Origin: CALKHT01 sp964511575
Lineage (GTDB): Bacteria; Planctomycetota; Phycisphaerae; Phycisphaerales; Phycisphaeraceae
Direction: 5' to 3'
Length of the DNA: 64,000 bases
NCBI GenBank assembly: GCA_964511575.1
Contig: CAZEFM010000001.1
Coordinates: 1 to 64,000, forward strand
A model generated the notes under the pieces. That model was not told the origin of the DNA and ran no database searches. It saw nothing but the letters and a program-made list of their open reading frames with translations. Shown in pieces: positions 34,161 to 42,680 of the stretch. Position numbers and translations under genes: made by a program. Position 1 is the stretch's first letter, and each line of letters begins with the position of its first letter.

Positions 34161-36620
34161 ATGTTCAAGATGTCTTTTCGAAGCAACCGTCCATCGTCCG
34201 TTCCGTCGACGCTTGAAAGCGACTCGGCGGACGTTCAGCATCTGCTTGAGGCGCTCGAGCCGCGCATGCTGTTGAGCGCAGACTCGTTCACGCTGCTGGC
34301 GTTGGGCGATTCGATCACCGAAGGCGAAGCGGGTCGGGTGGGCTATCGCCGCGCACTGTGGTTCATGCTGCAGAACGCGGGCTATGAAGTCGACTTCCTC
34401 GGCAGCCAGACGTCGAATCATCCATCGGGTGATTTCGATCAGGACCACGAAGGTCATGGCGGCTGGCGGGCGGATGAAATCATCAACGGTCGATCATCGC
34501 AACCGGGCGCGGGACGTTTGGGCGATTGGCTTGACGATTACACGCCGGATGTGGTGCTGCTGCACATCGGCACCAACGATCTGAACCAGGGGCAGGATCC
34601 GACGCGACAGGCACAGGAGGTCGGCACGATCATCGACCTGTTGCGCGCGGACAATCCGAACGTCGTGGTGTTCGTGGCGAAGATCATTCCCAACGAAAGC
34701 CGCGACTACTCGCACGATGCGGTGATTGCGTTCAACGACACGTTGCCGAGTCTGGTTGCGGCGAAGGATACGCCTCAATCGCGCATTATCCTTGTTGATC
34801 AGTACACCGGTTTCGATGTGCATGCCGACACGTTCGACCTGACACATCCGGACAACAGCGGCGAACAGAAGATGGCGGCTCGTTGGTTCGAAGCGATTGA
34901 TGCGTACTTCGGCAACTCCTCGAATCCGGGTGGTCCGCCGCCTGCGGATCAGTTCGGCAACAGCCGTGATACCGCGACGACGATTGGTTTCGTTGATCAG
35001 CCGATTGTGATCGAAGATCGTGTGGGTGATGAACTGGATGGCGAGGACTGGATTCGCTTCAAGATCGGGCGGGACACGGTGGTGCGTGCGGAATTGAGTG
35101 GTTTGTCCGCCGATGCACATGTGGAGTTGTGGACGAGCCGCGCGACGGCGGGTTCATACAACAGCGGCACGGCGAATGAGTTTGTGGAGCAGCAGTTGGC
35201 GGGCGGGTATTACTACCTGCGCATCTTCACTTGGGATGGTTCACCGACATCGTACAAGCTGACGCTCAGCGCGCTTCCGCCGGGCGAGGAGCCGCAGTTG
35301 CCCGACGATCCACCGGTTGAAGAGCCTCCGGTGGAGGAACCGCCTGTCGATCCGCCTGCGGGTGATTCGTTCGGCAACAGCCGCGACACGGCAACGACGA
35401 TCGGTTTCGTCGATCAACCGATCGTGATCGACGAACAGATTGGTGGCGGCGATGGTGAGGACTGGATCCGCTTCAAGATCGGCCGCGACACCGTGGTGCG
35501 TGCGGACCTGACGGGGTTGCAGGGCGATGTGAACGTGGAGTTGTGGACGAGCAGGGCGGTGGTTGGATCGTACAACAGCGGCACGCAGAATGAGTCGCTC
35601 GAACGTCAGATGGCGGGTGGGTACTTTTATCTGCGGGTGTACAGCGAGGATGGGAAGCTGACGCCTTATCGTCTGACGCTCAGCGCGTTGCCTCCGGGCG
35701 AGACGCCGCAGTTGCCGCCGGAGGAACCACCGGTTGAGGAACCGCCGGTGGAAGAACCTCCGGGCACCGTGTTCGATGATCTGTTCGGCAACAGCCGTGA
35801 CACGGCAACGACGATCGGTTTCGTCGATGAGCCGATCGTCATCGAGGAGCGCATCGGCGACAACGGTGATGGTGAGGATTGGATTCGTTTCAAGATCGGC
35901 CGCGATACCGTGGTGCGTGCGGAGCTGACGGGATTGCAGGGCGATGTGAACGTGGAGTTGTGGACGAGCCGATCGGTGGTTGGTTCGTACAACAGCGGCA
36001 CGCAGGATGAGCTGTTCGAACGTCAGATGGCGGGTGGTTACTACTACCTGCGTGTGGTGAGTGAGGATGGGAAGGCGACGCCGTATCACCTGACGCTCAG
36101 CGCATTGCCTCCGGGTGTGCAGCCGCAGTCCCAGGCTGACGCCTCGTCGTCGGATGACCTGCCGCAGGAGGAACCACCTGATGTGGTGCCGCCGGTTGAA
36201 GGGCCGTTGGATGGTGATGCGTTCGGGAACGCGCGCAGCACGGCGACGACGATCGACCCGGTGGAAGAGCCGGTGGTGATCCACGAACACATCGGCGCGG
36301 CAGGCGACCTGGAGGACTGGATCCGTTTCAAGGTTCGCCGCGATGCGACGATTCAGGTTGTGTTGAGCAATCTGTCTGCGAATGTGGATGTGGAGTTGTA
36401 CACCTCGCGTCCGATCGCCGGGTCGAGTCAGTTGGGCACGGCTGATGAATCGTTCAGTCGATTGGTGGCGGGCGGGTATTACTACCTGCGGATTTTCGCG
36501 GAGCCGGGTGAGGTGACGGATTACACACTCACGCTTGCGGCACCGTTGCCGGGTCAGCAGCAGGTCGCGGGTGTGCAGTTGGTGAACCAGGCGGGGCAAC
36601 CGCTGCTGATGGGCGCATGA
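34161..36620 (+). CDS. LEPR-XLL / SGNH hydrolase with four PPC-type repeats
   Basis: This 819-residue exported protein has the planctomycete LEPR-XLL signature at residues 31-39 (ALEPRMLLS) in place of a classical signal peptide. An SGNH (GDSL) esterase domain covers about residues 42-250: block I ALGDSITEG with catalytic Ser51, block II GGWRADE, block III IGTNDLNQG, and block V THPD with His229 and Asp231. Four pre-peptidase-C-like domains follow at about 266-374, 402-513, 539-652 and 686-800. Each starts FGN(S/A)R(D/S)TATTI and contains EDWIRFK(I/V). They are joined by Pro/Glu linkers (PVEEPPVEEPP). It is likely an acetylesterase/lipase-like carbohydrate-active enzyme on the surface. Confidence 0.88.
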   Translation: MFKMSFRSNRPSSVPSTLESDSADVQHLLEALEPRMLLSADSFTLLALGDSITEGEAGRVGYRRALWFMLQNAGYEVDFLGSQTSNHPSGDFDQDHEGHGGWRADEIINGRSSQPGAGRLGDWLDDYTPDVVLLHIGTNDLNQGQDPTRQAQEVGTIIDLLRADNPNVVVFVAKIIPNESRDYSHDAVIAFNDTLPSLVAAKDTPQSRIILVDQYTGFDVHADTFDLTHPDNSGEQKMAARWFEAIDAYFGNSSNPGGPPPADQFGNSRDTATTIGFVDQPIVIEDRVGDELDGEDWIRFKIGRDTVVRAELSGLSADAHVELWTSRATAGSYNSGTANEFVEQQLAGGYYYLRIFTWDGSPTSYKLTLSALPPGEEPQLPDDPPVEEPPVEEPPVDPPAGDSFGNSRDTATTIGFVDQPIVIDEQIGGGDGEDWIRFKIGRDTVVRADLTGLQGDVNVELWTSRAVVGSYNSGTQNESLERQMAGGYFYLRVYSEDGKLTPYRLTLSALPPGETPQLPPEEPPVEEPPVEEPPGTVFDDLFGNSRDTATTIGFVDEPIVIEERIGDNGDGEDWIRFKIGRDTVVRAELTGLQGDVNVELWTSRSVVGSYNSGTQDELFERQMAGGYYYLRVVSEDGKATPYHLTLSALPPGVQPQSQADASSSDDLPQEEPPDVVPPVEGPLDGDAFGNARSTATTIDPVEEPVVIHEHIGAAGDLEDWIRFKVRRDATIQVVLSNLSANVDVELYTSRPIAGSSQLGTADESFSRLVAGGYYYLRIFAEPGEVTDYTLTLAAPLPGQQQVAGVQLVNQAGQPLLMGA

Positions 36621-36692
36621 TGGTGTGTCGCGTTGAGGGTGGCGGCTGCGGTGTCGAGGTAAGGCGGGCGGTCTGGCAGTACAATCGCGCCC

Positions 36693-37589
36693 ATGAGTGG
36701 CGGCGAACATCGTGCTGAGGCGCCCTGGACCACGCGGCGGTTGCTGACGTGGACGCAGTCCTACTTCGCCAAGAAGGGTGTGGACAGCCCGCGCATCAGT
36801 GCCGAGATGCTCCTCGCCCATGTGCTGGGCACCACGCGGATCCGCCTGTACACCGATCTGGATCGGCCGACAACCGAGCTGGAGCGCGCTGCGTTTCGTG
36901 AACTGGTTGAGCGGGCCGCGGCACACGAGCCGGTCGACTATCTCATCGGTCACGCGCCGTTCTTTTCGATGACGTTCAAGGTGAGTCCGGCGGTGCTGAT
37001 TCCGCGGCCGAGCACCGAAACGGTTGTCGAGCACGTGATTCAGCACGCGCGGCGGGTGCCGGGCTTCGGTTCGCCGCTGGTGGTCGACATCGGGACGGGC
37101 AGCGGTGCGATTGCGGTGGCGTTGGCGAAGCACCTGCCCAACTGCCGTGTCATCGCCACGGACATCAGCGCCGAAGCGCTCGCCATCGCGCGGGAGAACG
37201 CCGCGAAACATGGCGTGACGGATCACATCGAGTTTCGGCAGGGTGACTTTCTCGAACCGATCGGCGACCTCAAGCACCGCGTGCGGTATTTCGTGAGCAA
37301 CCCACCTTACATCAGCGATGAGGAATGGCAGGCGGTGGAGCCGAACGTGAAGGATTACGAGCCGGTGCACGCGCTGCGTGGCGGTGTGGACGGGTTGAAG
37401 TTCCTGCGTCCGCTCATCGAGCAGGCGCATGAGTATCTGGACAAGCCGGGGCAACTGGTTCTGGAGATCGCTGCGTCACAGAAGCAGGCGGTGCTGCAAA
37501 TTGCCAGCCATGCGAAGGGGTTGAGCAATGCGCATGTGCTGGCGGATCATGAGGCGCTGCCGCGGGTGTTGGTGGCGGATTGTCGGTGA
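36693..37589 (+). CDS. prmC: Peptide chain release factor N5-glutamine methyltransferase
   Basis: PrmC methylates the GGQ glutamine of release factors RF1 and RF2. The 298-residue protein has the N-terminal helical domain (SPRISAEMLLAHVLG), the Rossmann motif VVDIGTGSGAIAVALA, the acidic ATDISAEAL, and the catalytic NPPY in VSNPPYISD (Asn203). The conserved LIPRPSTETVVEHV replaces the commoner PRPETE but keeps the overall pattern. The gene stands alone; prfA is not in the window. PrmB, the ribosomal L3 methyltransferase, is the main alternative, but length and motifs favour PrmC. Confidence 0.9.
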   Translation: MSGGEHRAEAPWTTRRLLTWTQSYFAKKGVDSPRISAEMLLAHVLGTTRIRLYTDLDRPTTELERAAFRELVERAAAHEPVDYLIGHAPFFSMTFKVSPAVLIPRPSTETVVEHVIQHARRVPGFGSPLVVDIGTGSGAIAVALAKHLPNCRVIATDISAEALAIARENAAKHGVTDHIEFRQGDFLEPIGDLKHRVRYFVSNPPYISDEEWQAVEPNVKDYEPVHALRGGVDGLKFLRPLIEQAHEYLDKPGQLVLEIAASQKQAVLQIASHAKGLSNAHVLADHEALPRVLVADCR

Positions 37590-37591
37590 GT

Positions 37592-37619
37592 AAAAAACCC
37601 ATGGACCGGCGTCCATGGG
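37592..37619 (-). terminator. Rho-independent terminator of the 37650-38276 gene
   Basis: On the minus strand, CCCATGGA-cgccgg-TCCATGGG is an 8-bp perfect stem followed directly by six T. It lies 30 bases after the stop codon of the exported protein gene. Because the stem is symmetric it may also slow plus-strand transcription from prmC. Confidence 0.85.
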
Positions 37620-37649
37620 CTTCGGGTTGCGTGTTTGTTGTTGTTGCTT

Positions 37650-38276
37650 TCAGCGCATGATCCAGCGGGCGCCCTGAGGTTCGACGGGTTGCCGCTGGGG
37701 GTGCACTTCGGTGCCGGGGGTGGCGAAGTCGATCTGCAGCGTCTTGCGCAGCACGATCGGGTCGCCGGTTTCGGGGTGCTCGATGGCGGCGGTTTCACCG
37801 CTGAGCCCGGCGATGAAGATGTTGACGGTGTCGACGTCGTGTTCGAAGGCGGGCCAGATCGCCACCGTGTTGCGGGCGTAGTCTTCGCCCAGCAGGATCT
37901 TGCCCACGACGGTCAGCGGGTTTTCCAGCAGCGGGTTGTCGAGCTTGGCGGCGACGGCGTCGTAGACAGCGCCGGGGATCTTGTCGTTGGCGACGACGAT
38001 GTCGCCACGATCCGTGGCGATGGTGATCTCAGGGCTGAAGAAGCGCTCCTGCCCGGAGTTGTTCACGACACGGTAGGGCATGTACCAGTACCAGCGGGTG
38101 TTGCCCTCGACATCGCGGATGGCGATGGGGCGTGGCTGCTGATAGGTGATGTCCAACTGCCAGGACCGGGGCACGATCGACGGCTCAGGGCGCGCCAGCG
38201 CATCCAGGCCGCTCATCGCGACCACCATCAACGCACAAGCAACCCACATCGAGCAACGCATTGCTTTGCTGGTCAT
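37650..38276 (-). CDS. Exported protein of unknown function
   Basis: ATG 38276 follows GAGGT and gives a 208-residue protein with a signal peptide (MWVACALMVVAMSGLDALA). An earlier in-frame start is less likely because it has no ribosome binding site and would bury the signal peptide. The mature part has WYWYMPYRVVNNSGQERFFSPEI, DRGDIVVANDKIP and TVAIWPAFEHDVDTVNIFIAGL. These suggest a compact beta-rich domain. The short tail ends VEPQGARWIMR. Similar exported proteins occur in Phycisphaerae, as far as I recall, without known function. A strong terminator follows. The gene is convergent with prmC. Confidence 0.7.
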   Translation of the reverse strand: MTSKAMRCSMWVACALMVVAMSGLDALARPEPSIVPRSWQLDITYQQPRPIAIRDVEGNTRWYWYMPYRVVNNSGQERFFSPEITIATDRGDIVVANDKIPGAVYDAVAAKLDNPLLENPLTVVGKILLGEDYARNTVAIWPAFEHDVDTVNIFIAGLSGETAAIEHPETGDPIVLRKTLQIDFATPGTEVHPQRQPVEPQGARWIMR

Positions 38277-38422
38277 GACCACCTCGAAGACAGGGCAGGA
38301 AATAAGGAAGCAGCGGGGCGGGGCCCAGTGACCCTGCCGGGAACTTATCGAGAGCATCCGCAGGAGCTTGCGGGGGTTTCCCGAGAAGTGGCTCTATTGT
38401 ACGATCGCAGCTACGGGGGTCA

Positions 38423-39418
38423 ATGGGGCCGATGTCCGGCCTGACCGGCCCACCCCCTGTCGCCTCCAGCCCGGGCCTGCCCATGAGTGAACCCAAGGTC
38501 AGCGGTGAAGTGGGCAACCTCCGGATTCGCCGGGTCGATGGCGCGGAAATGGAGGAGGCGCTGTCGATGCTGTTGACCGGTCGGCCCGGCCGATCGGGTG
38601 CCGCGGTGGACCAGTTCCGCCATTATGCCCAACAGCAGCGGCTGGACCTGAATCGGTTGTGGGTGGGGTATGCCGGGTCGCGTCCGGTGGCGGCGGCACT
38701 CCTGGTGCCGGGCGCGGGCAGGACGGCGCTGGCGTTCGTCTCGCCGTTGATCGAACCCGCCCAGATCCCCTCCGCCGCGGCTGTGCTCCGCAGCGCCACC
38801 TCCGAGCTGGACCCTGCCGGGACGCGCATCGTGCAGGTGCTCGTCGACCCCAACCAGGCGCTGGAGTCGCAGGCGCTGCTGGAGGCGGGGTTTCGCAAGT
38901 TGGCTCATCTGCTGTACATGGAGCGGTCGACCACCGGGGAACACGCCCCGCTGAGGCTTGAGGGGTCGCTGTGCCGCCTCGCCTGGTCGCCCGCCAACCG
39001 TGATGCCTTCGCCCAGGCGATCCTCGCCAGCTACGAACAGACGCTCGACTGTCCGGGGCTGGTCGGGCTGCGAACGATCGATGACATCATCGAGGGACAC
39101 ATGTCCACGGGGCAGTTTGTGCCCGAGCTGTGGCTGACCATTCGGGAGGGGGAGGAGCCCGTGGCGGTCATGCTGCTCAACGCCCTGCCGGCCCGGCGGG
39201 CGCTGGAACTGGTCTATCTGGGGGTGAGCCTGCCTTACCGTGGTCGACAGTGGGGCAGGCGGCTGGTCGACCATGCGCTGCACGTGGCGCACGCGCGCGG
39301 GGATGACCGGCTGCTGCTGGCGGTCGATGAGCACAACACGCCCGCCTTACGGCTGTACCGGGCCATGGGGTTCAGGCCCACAACCCGTCGAACGGCGTTG
39401 ATCCTGCCCCTGCCTTGA
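38423..39418 (+). CDS. Tandem GNAT-family N-acetyltransferase
   Basis: The 331-residue protein appears to hold two GNAT folds, one degenerate. The N-terminal half contains LWVGYAGSRPVAAALLVPG and HLLYMERS. The C-terminal half has the clear acetyl-CoA loop LGVSLPYRGRQWGRRLVDHAL followed by AVDEHNTPALRLYRAMGF. This arrangement resembles mycothiol-synthase-like double GNAT proteins; the substrate is unknown. The first 20 residues may not be translated, because an internal ATG (38483, MSEPKVSGEVG) is also plausible. It is immediately upstream of the class IV aminotransferase. Confidence 0.78.
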   Translation: MGPMSGLTGPPPVASSPGLPMSEPKVSGEVGNLRIRRVDGAEMEEALSMLLTGRPGRSGAAVDQFRHYAQQQRLDLNRLWVGYAGSRPVAAALLVPGAGRTALAFVSPLIEPAQIPSAAAVLRSATSELDPAGTRIVQVLVDPNQALESQALLEAGFRKLAHLLYMERSTTGEHAPLRLEGSLCRLAWSPANRDAFAQAILASYEQTLDCPGLVGLRTIDDIIEGHMSTGQFVPELWLTIREGEEPVAVMLLNALPARRALELVYLGVSLPYRGRQWGRRLVDHALHVAHARGDDRLLLAVDEHNTPALRLYRAMGFRPTTRRTALILPLP

Positions 39419-39484
39419 CCGGGAGGCGCGGTATAATCGCCGGTCTTGCGCGGCGCACGGTGCGACGCGCCTTGGAGAAGTCGG

Positions 39485-40396
39485 ATGTCCAGCGTCGCCC
39501 AGTCCCAACAGATCTGGCTCAATGGCAAGCTCGTCCCGCCCGCCGAGGCGACGGTGAGCGTTTACGATCACGGCCTGCTCTACGGCGACGGGGTCTTCGA
39601 GGGCATCCGCATCTACAACGGCCGCGTCCTCAAGCTCCTCACCCACCTGCGCCGCCTCTACGACTCGGCGCGGGCGATTCGGCTGGAGATCCCCTACACG
39701 ATCGATGAGCTCGCCGACGCCGTGCGCCAGACCGTTGCCGCCAACAGTGAAGCCGTGCGCCAGTCCGGCTACATCCGGCTGTGCGTGACGCGCGGCGTGG
39801 GAACGCTGGGGCTCAACCCATTCGTCTGCAAGCAGCCCAACATCTTCATCATCGTCGACCGGATCACGCTTTACCCGGCGGAGCTGTACGAGAAGGGCCT
39901 GGGGCTGATCACCGCCGCGACGCTGCGCAATCATCCCGGCGCGTTGTCGCCGCGCATCAAGAGCATGAACTACCTCAACAACATCATGGCGAAGATCGAA
40001 GCGATCGATGCCGGGTTGCTCGAGGCGGTGATGCTCAACCATCAGGGGCACGTGGCTGAGTGTACGGGCGACAATCTTTTCGTGGTGCGGCACGACCCAT
40101 CGGGCGGCAAGCCGCGCATCATGTCCCCGCCCCTGCACGCGGGCATCCTCGAAGGCGTGACGATGACGCTGGTGATCGAGCTGGCGAAGGTTGCCGGCTG
40201 GACCGTCGAGCGCATCGACCTGACGCGCTACGACCTCTACACTGCCGATGAAATCTTCCTCACCGGCACCGCTGCGGAAGTCATCCCCGCCACCAAAGTC
40301 GACAACCGCACCATCGGCACGGGCGTACCGGGGCCGGTGACGCAGCAGCTCATTGCAGCGTTCCGGGCGCTGGTGGCCGATGCGCCGGAGGATTGA
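39485..40396 (+). CDS. ilvE: Branched-chain amino acid aminotransferase-like (class IV, PLP)
   Basis: The 303-residue fold-type IV PLP enzyme catalyses the last step of valine, leucine and isoleucine synthesis in its standard role. Visible are WLNGKLVPPAEATVSVYDHG, GDGVFEGIRIYNG, the PLP lysine in RIKSMNYLNN (Lys159), AECTGDNLFVV and DEIFLTGTAAEVIP. The motif GVFEGIR fits branched-chain aminotransferase better than D-amino-acid aminotransferase or aminodeoxychorismate lyase, but these are close relatives, so the symbol is given with reserve. ATG 39485 removes 13 upstream codons. No other ilv genes are nearby. Confidence 0.85.
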   Translation: MSSVAQSQQIWLNGKLVPPAEATVSVYDHGLLYGDGVFEGIRIYNGRVLKLLTHLRRLYDSARAIRLEIPYTIDELADAVRQTVAANSEAVRQSGYIRLCVTRGVGTLGLNPFVCKQPNIFIIVDRITLYPAELYEKGLGLITAATLRNHPGALSPRIKSMNYLNNIMAKIEAIDAGLLEAVMLNHQGHVAECTGDNLFVVRHDPSGGKPRIMSPPLHAGILEGVTMTLVIELAKVAGWTVERIDLTRYDLYTADEIFLTGTAAEVIPATKVDNRTIGTGVPGPVTQQLIAAFRALVADAPED

Positions 40397-40403
40397 GCGC
40401 GGG

Positions 40404-40523
40404 GAATGCGAATGACGAAATCCGAATGACGAAAGAATGACGAAGTTCGAAGCTCGAAAGGGGCATCGCGTTCGCACGATATGACATCGTCAGCGCATTC
40501 GAACTTCGTCATTCGTCATTCCC
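40404..40523. repeat. GAATGACGAA-class inverted repeat
   Basis: The left arm GAATGACGAAATCCGAATG, with two more GAATGACGAA words, pairs with the right arm CATTCGAACTTCGTCATTCG. The centre contains ATCGCG and CGATATGACATCG. It follows the aminotransferase stop directly. Confidence 0.8.
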
Positions 40524-40562
40524 TTCCGGTTACAATCCACCTGCGCGTCCCCCAACCTTCCT

Positions 40563-40592
40563 CCGTGTCCTTTGTGTTCTTGGTGGTTCTCC
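40563..40592. repeat. Single CCACGAAGAACACGG-class arm next to truD start
   Basis: CCGTGTCCTTTGTGTTCTTGG followed by TGGTTCTCC matches the right arm of the ~190-bp elements (for example 18146-18180). It ends exactly before the truD ATG, so it occupies the position of the ribosome binding site. Confidence 0.7.
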
Positions 40593-41873
40593 ATGCATTC
40601 CCAGACCGCTGACCTGACGTATTTGACGGCTGACCTGCCCGGGGTGGGGGGGGTCATCAAGCAGCGGCCGGAGGATTTTCTCGTGGAGGAGCAGCCGCTG
40701 TATGAGCCTTCGGGGGAGGGCGAGCATCTTTATGTGTATATCGAGAAGCGCAGCCGCACGACGACGGAGGTGGCGCGGCATCTGGCGCGGGTGTTTCACG
40801 TCAGCCGCCGCAACGTCGGTTACGCGGGACTGAAGGACAAGCACGCGATCACCCGGCAGCACTTCTCCATTCATTTGCCCAAAAAGTCGGGGGATGAGGA
40901 AGGCCTGGCGCGCATCAACAACAACACGGTGACGCTGTTGTGGGCGGCGCGGCACGGCAACATGCTCCGTCGCGGCCACCTGTCGGGCAACCGATTCGTC
41001 ATCCGCATTCGCGATGTCAACCCGGCCCACGTGGTGCACGCGAAGGCAACGCTCGATCGACTCGCCGCTGCGGGCGTGCCCAACTTTCTCGGGGAGCAAC
41101 GATTCGGATATCGACAGAACAACCACATCATCGGGCGGTTGCTGTTGCTCGAGCAGTGGCAGGAACTGCTCGATGAAATGCTCGGGCATCCGCGGGATGA
41201 GCGTGAGCCGACCCATGTTGGCCGATTGGCGTACGAGCGCGGGGATTATGCGCAAGCGCTGGAGGTTTGGCCTCGCCATCTGCGACACGATCGTCAGGCG
41301 CTTGATGTGCTGCGGCAGGGCAGGAGTGCGCGCGATGCGGTGTTGACGATGGATCGCGAGCAGCGCGGATTTTTCATCTCCGGCCTGCAGAGCGCGATGT
41401 TCAACCGCGTGCTTGATCAACGGCTGCGTGATGGCACGCTGGCGCAATTGCTCGTCGGTGATCTGGCGATGAAGCACAGCAACGGTGCGATCTTCGCGGT
41501 GGATGCTGCCACGGCGGAAACGGAGAACGCAGCGCCCGAAGGTCGCATGCACACGCAGGAGATATCGCCCACCGGGCCGATGTGGGGGCCCGACATGCCC
41601 CGGCCGACGAACGGCGTGCTGGCAGCGGAAACGCGCGTGCTGCATGCGTTCGATCTGAACGAGGACGATCTGGCGGGTCGCTCGGTGACGGAACATGTGC
41701 CCACGGGCAGTCGGCGCGCGCTGCGCATCTTTCTGCGCGATCCGGACATTTCCGCAGGAGTGGACGAGCACGGGCCTTTCATTCGTGTGGCGTTCGAGTT
41801 GCCGCGTGGCTCGTTCGCAACGATCGCCCTGCGCGAGATCATGAAAACGCAGGTGGTGGAGGAAGAGGCGTAG
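40593..41873 (+). CDS. truD: tRNA pseudouridine synthase D
   Basis: TruD makes pseudouridine 13 in tRNA-Glu. The 426-residue protein has the family-specific N-terminus (IKQRPEDFLVEE), catalytic Asp82 in YAGLKDKHAITRQHFSIH, LSGNRFVIRIR, and NFLGEQRFGYRQNNHIIGR. The C-terminal part retains SAMFNRVLDQRL and the TGPMWGPDM segment, with a long insertion between. I start at ATG 40593, since the seven codons upstream are pure repeat-element sequence. The length exceeds E. coli TruD (349) because of the insertion domain common to several phyla. No typical Shine-Dalgarno is visible. Confidence 0.95.
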   Translation: MHSQTADLTYLTADLPGVGGVIKQRPEDFLVEEQPLYEPSGEGEHLYVYIEKRSRTTTEVARHLARVFHVSRRNVGYAGLKDKHAITRQHFSIHLPKKSGDEEGLARINNNTVTLLWAARHGNMLRRGHLSGNRFVIRIRDVNPAHVVHAKATLDRLAAAGVPNFLGEQRFGYRQNNHIIGRLLLLEQWQELLDEMLGHPRDEREPTHVGRLAYERGDYAQALEVWPRHLRHDRQALDVLRQGRSARDAVLTMDREQRGFFISGLQSAMFNRVLDQRLRDGTLAQLLVGDLAMKHSNGAIFAVDAATAETENAAPEGRMHTQEISPTGPMWGPDMPRPTNGVLAAETRVLHAFDLNEDDLAGRSVTEHVPTGSRRALRIFLRDPDISAGVDEHGPFIRVAFELPRGSFATIALREIMKTQVVEEEA

Positions 41874-41885
41874 GGTTGTGGGGTG

Positions 41886-41926
41886 AAGGCCAAGACGCGG
41901 AGAAGCCAAGGCGCAGAGAGAGGAGA
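41886..41926. repeat. AAGACGCGGAGAAGCC-type repeat
   Basis: The words AAGGCCAAGACGCGGAG and AAGCCAAGGCGCAGAGAGAG recur in short direct form after the truD stop. This type is seen once here and belongs to the widely scattered GACGCAGAG kind of intergenic repeat. A later hairpin, ACACAGCA...TGCTGTGT (41998-42026), lies before the next gene. A possible 53-codon frame (GTG 41933 to 42094) overlaps it. Confidence 0.45.
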
Positions 41927-42077
41927 AAAAGGGTGTCAAAGACAACCACTTCAGCGGTGCCGTGTGCGTTGTGTTGCGGGCCACTCGAATGTTCGGCACA
42001 CAGCACCGCAGAGCCGGATGCTGTGTGGCACCGGCGACGTCTGTGTGTGATGGCCATTGCTGATCGGGAGGTGGTTC

Positions 42078-42554
42078 ATGCAGTTGAACGATGATCTGGC
42101 AGCCGTGGTATCGCCCTTGTTCGAGGCGTTGCCGTTGGACCGGGCGATGTCGCAGCTTGTGGTGCGGCAGGGCGGGTCGCGCGAGCTGGTCACCCTCGTG
42201 AATGACCTGGTGCGGCAACCGGCATTGGCGCGACAGCCCGCGCTGCAAGCGGGGTTGTGGCTTTACATCGATGAACTGGATCGCTCGCACACGATCAGCC
42301 AGTCGATGGACGATGCGACCGGTTCATTCTGGCACGGCATCATGCATCGGCGCGAAGGCGACTTCGGCAACAGCCACTATTGGTTCCGCCGGGTGGGACA
42401 CCATCCCGTGATGTCGCGCATCGAAGGTTACGAGGCGCACCGGTTCATCGACGATGTCGAAGCAGTGCATGGCGGCTGCGGGAACGCGAACGTGCTGATC
42501 GAGCTGCAGCGCCGCGAATGGAAGGCGCTGTTCGAATGGTGCGCGAAACAGTGA
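42078..42554 (+). CDS. Conserved protein of unknown function
   Basis: ATG 42078 follows GGGAGGTGG, a strong ribosome binding site. The 158-residue protein is soluble in appearance. The most distinctive block is DDATGSFWHGIMHRREGDFG followed by NSHYWFRRVGHHPV, a motif I have seen in uncharacterised proteins of planctomycetes and acidobacteria. No catalytic pattern is recognised; the two His and the Trp/Phe-rich segment could bind metal or ligand. The gene is followed by an arm of the CCGCGAATGAACGCTGAT class. Confidence 0.75.
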   Translation: MQLNDDLAAVVSPLFEALPLDRAMSQLVVRQGGSRELVTLVNDLVRQPALARQPALQAGLWLYIDELDRSHTISQSMDDATGSFWHGIMHRREGDFGNSHYWFRRVGHHPVMSRIEGYEAHRFIDDVEAVHGGCGNANVLIELQRREWKALFEWCAKQ

Positions 42555-42568
42555 ACCGCAAACGTTAC

Positions 42569-42589
42569 GAACCGCGAATGAACGCTGAT
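42569..42589 (+). repeat. CCGCGAATGAACGCTGAT arm
   Basis: This 21-nt arm is identical to the outer arm at 16847-16867. A near-complementary arm, CGTTCATTCGCGGCTC, is found at 43658-43673. Together they bracket the two zinc-ribbon genes. Confidence 0.8.
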
Positions 42590-42680
42590 AAGCGCTGATA
42601 GTCTATGAAGCGACGCGGCTTGTCGCGTTCATGCGTTTCTTTCGCATTTGATTGCGGTAAAGCAGAACGGGAGGTCGCGC

